This document shows positions 5,999-6,068 of a stretch of 6,068 bases of DNA, piece after piece. Origin of the DNA: JBDLID01 sp039715055. Lineage in GTDB: Bacteria > Desulfobacterota > Desulfobulbia > Desulfobulbales > Desulfocapsaceae. Location of the stretch: NCBI GenBank assembly GCA_039715055.1, contig JBDLID010000165.1, positions 1-6,068 of the forward strand, read 5' to 3'. The notes under the pieces are model-generated. The model did not search any database. It saw only the letters and a program-made list of their open reading frames with translations, and was not told the origin of the DNA. Every line of letters starts with the position of its first letter. The first letter of the stretch is position 1. A program made the position numbers and the translations under genes.

Positions 5999-6068
5999 AT
6001 GGAAAACGATAAACCGGCCTCTGTGGATATGGTCATTGGCCCTTGTCTGTCAACTCAGGCCAAGGGCC
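5999..6068 (+). CDS. Possible start of a divergent gene, cut by the window end
   Basis: An ATG at 5999 opens a frame that stays open to the window end (23 codons, MENDKPASVDMVIGPC...). An in-frame TGA at 5981-5983 rules out a longer N-terminus. No clear ribosome binding site precedes the ATG (the upstream bases are AACTTACC), and the peptide is too short to recognise a family. The alternative ATG at 6029 also lacks a good site. The position, divergent from hemB and after a promoter-sized gap, supports a real gene. An 8-bp inverted repeat inside the frame (6038-6045 with 6061-6068) leaves open that this is intergenic structure instead. Confidence 0.35.
   Translation, partial: MENDKPASVDMVIGPCLSTQAKG

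Overview
The window holds six chromosomal genes with moderate GC content and no tRNA, rRNA, CRISPR array or insertion sequence that I can see. The gene types suggest a Gram-negative proteobacterium-like organism, most likely Desulfobacterota (a Desulfobulbales-type sulfate reducer or relative). They are a zinc-type HemB, a secreted PhnD-like binding protein next to a hybrid histidine kinase, and a VanZ-like protein. The taxonomic placement is inferred from the look of the proteins, not from a search.

Layout from left to right. Positions 1-295 contain no intact gene. They hold a long near-perfect inverted repeat (23-109) and, directly after it, a short open frame that may be a decayed nucleotidyltransferase fragment. 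On the plus strand follow a small SEC-C zinc-motif protein (296-832) and a VanZ-like membrane protein (837 or 843-1286), closely spaced and probably co-transcribed. The VanZ-like gene meets the hybrid histidine kinase (minus strand, 3559-1283) tail to tail, with stop codons overlapping by 4 bp. The kinase lies 16 nt downstream of a secreted phosphonate-type periplasmic binding protein (minus, 4571-3576). A 230-bp gap holds the hemB terminator (about 4741-4792) and the leader of the binding-protein gene. hemB (minus, 5779-4802) follows. Its upstream region holds a second long inverted repeat (5826-5925), a small perfect palindrome and a tandem octamer repeat, and then the first codons of a possible divergent gene (5999 onward).

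How the genes may work together. The binding protein and the kinase form a plausible sensory pair. A periplasmic PhnD-like protein would bind an oxyanion or phosphonate-like ligand and present it to the periplasmic domain of the kinase, which phosphorylates its own C-terminal receiver domain. No ABC permease, ATPase or DNA-binding response regulator is seen, so the module looks sensory rather than a transporter, and its output partner lies elsewhere. HemB supplies porphobilinogen for tetrapyrroles and seems to be its own transcription unit.

The most unusual parts are the two long hairpin-forming intergenic elements near the window's ends. They share an architecture (25-26 bp arms around a 35-50 nt structured loop) and a 13-nt core match with one inserted base, but their arms differ. 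I see no clear evidence of a complete new defence or mobile system; these elements and the split binding-protein/kinase pair are the best leads.
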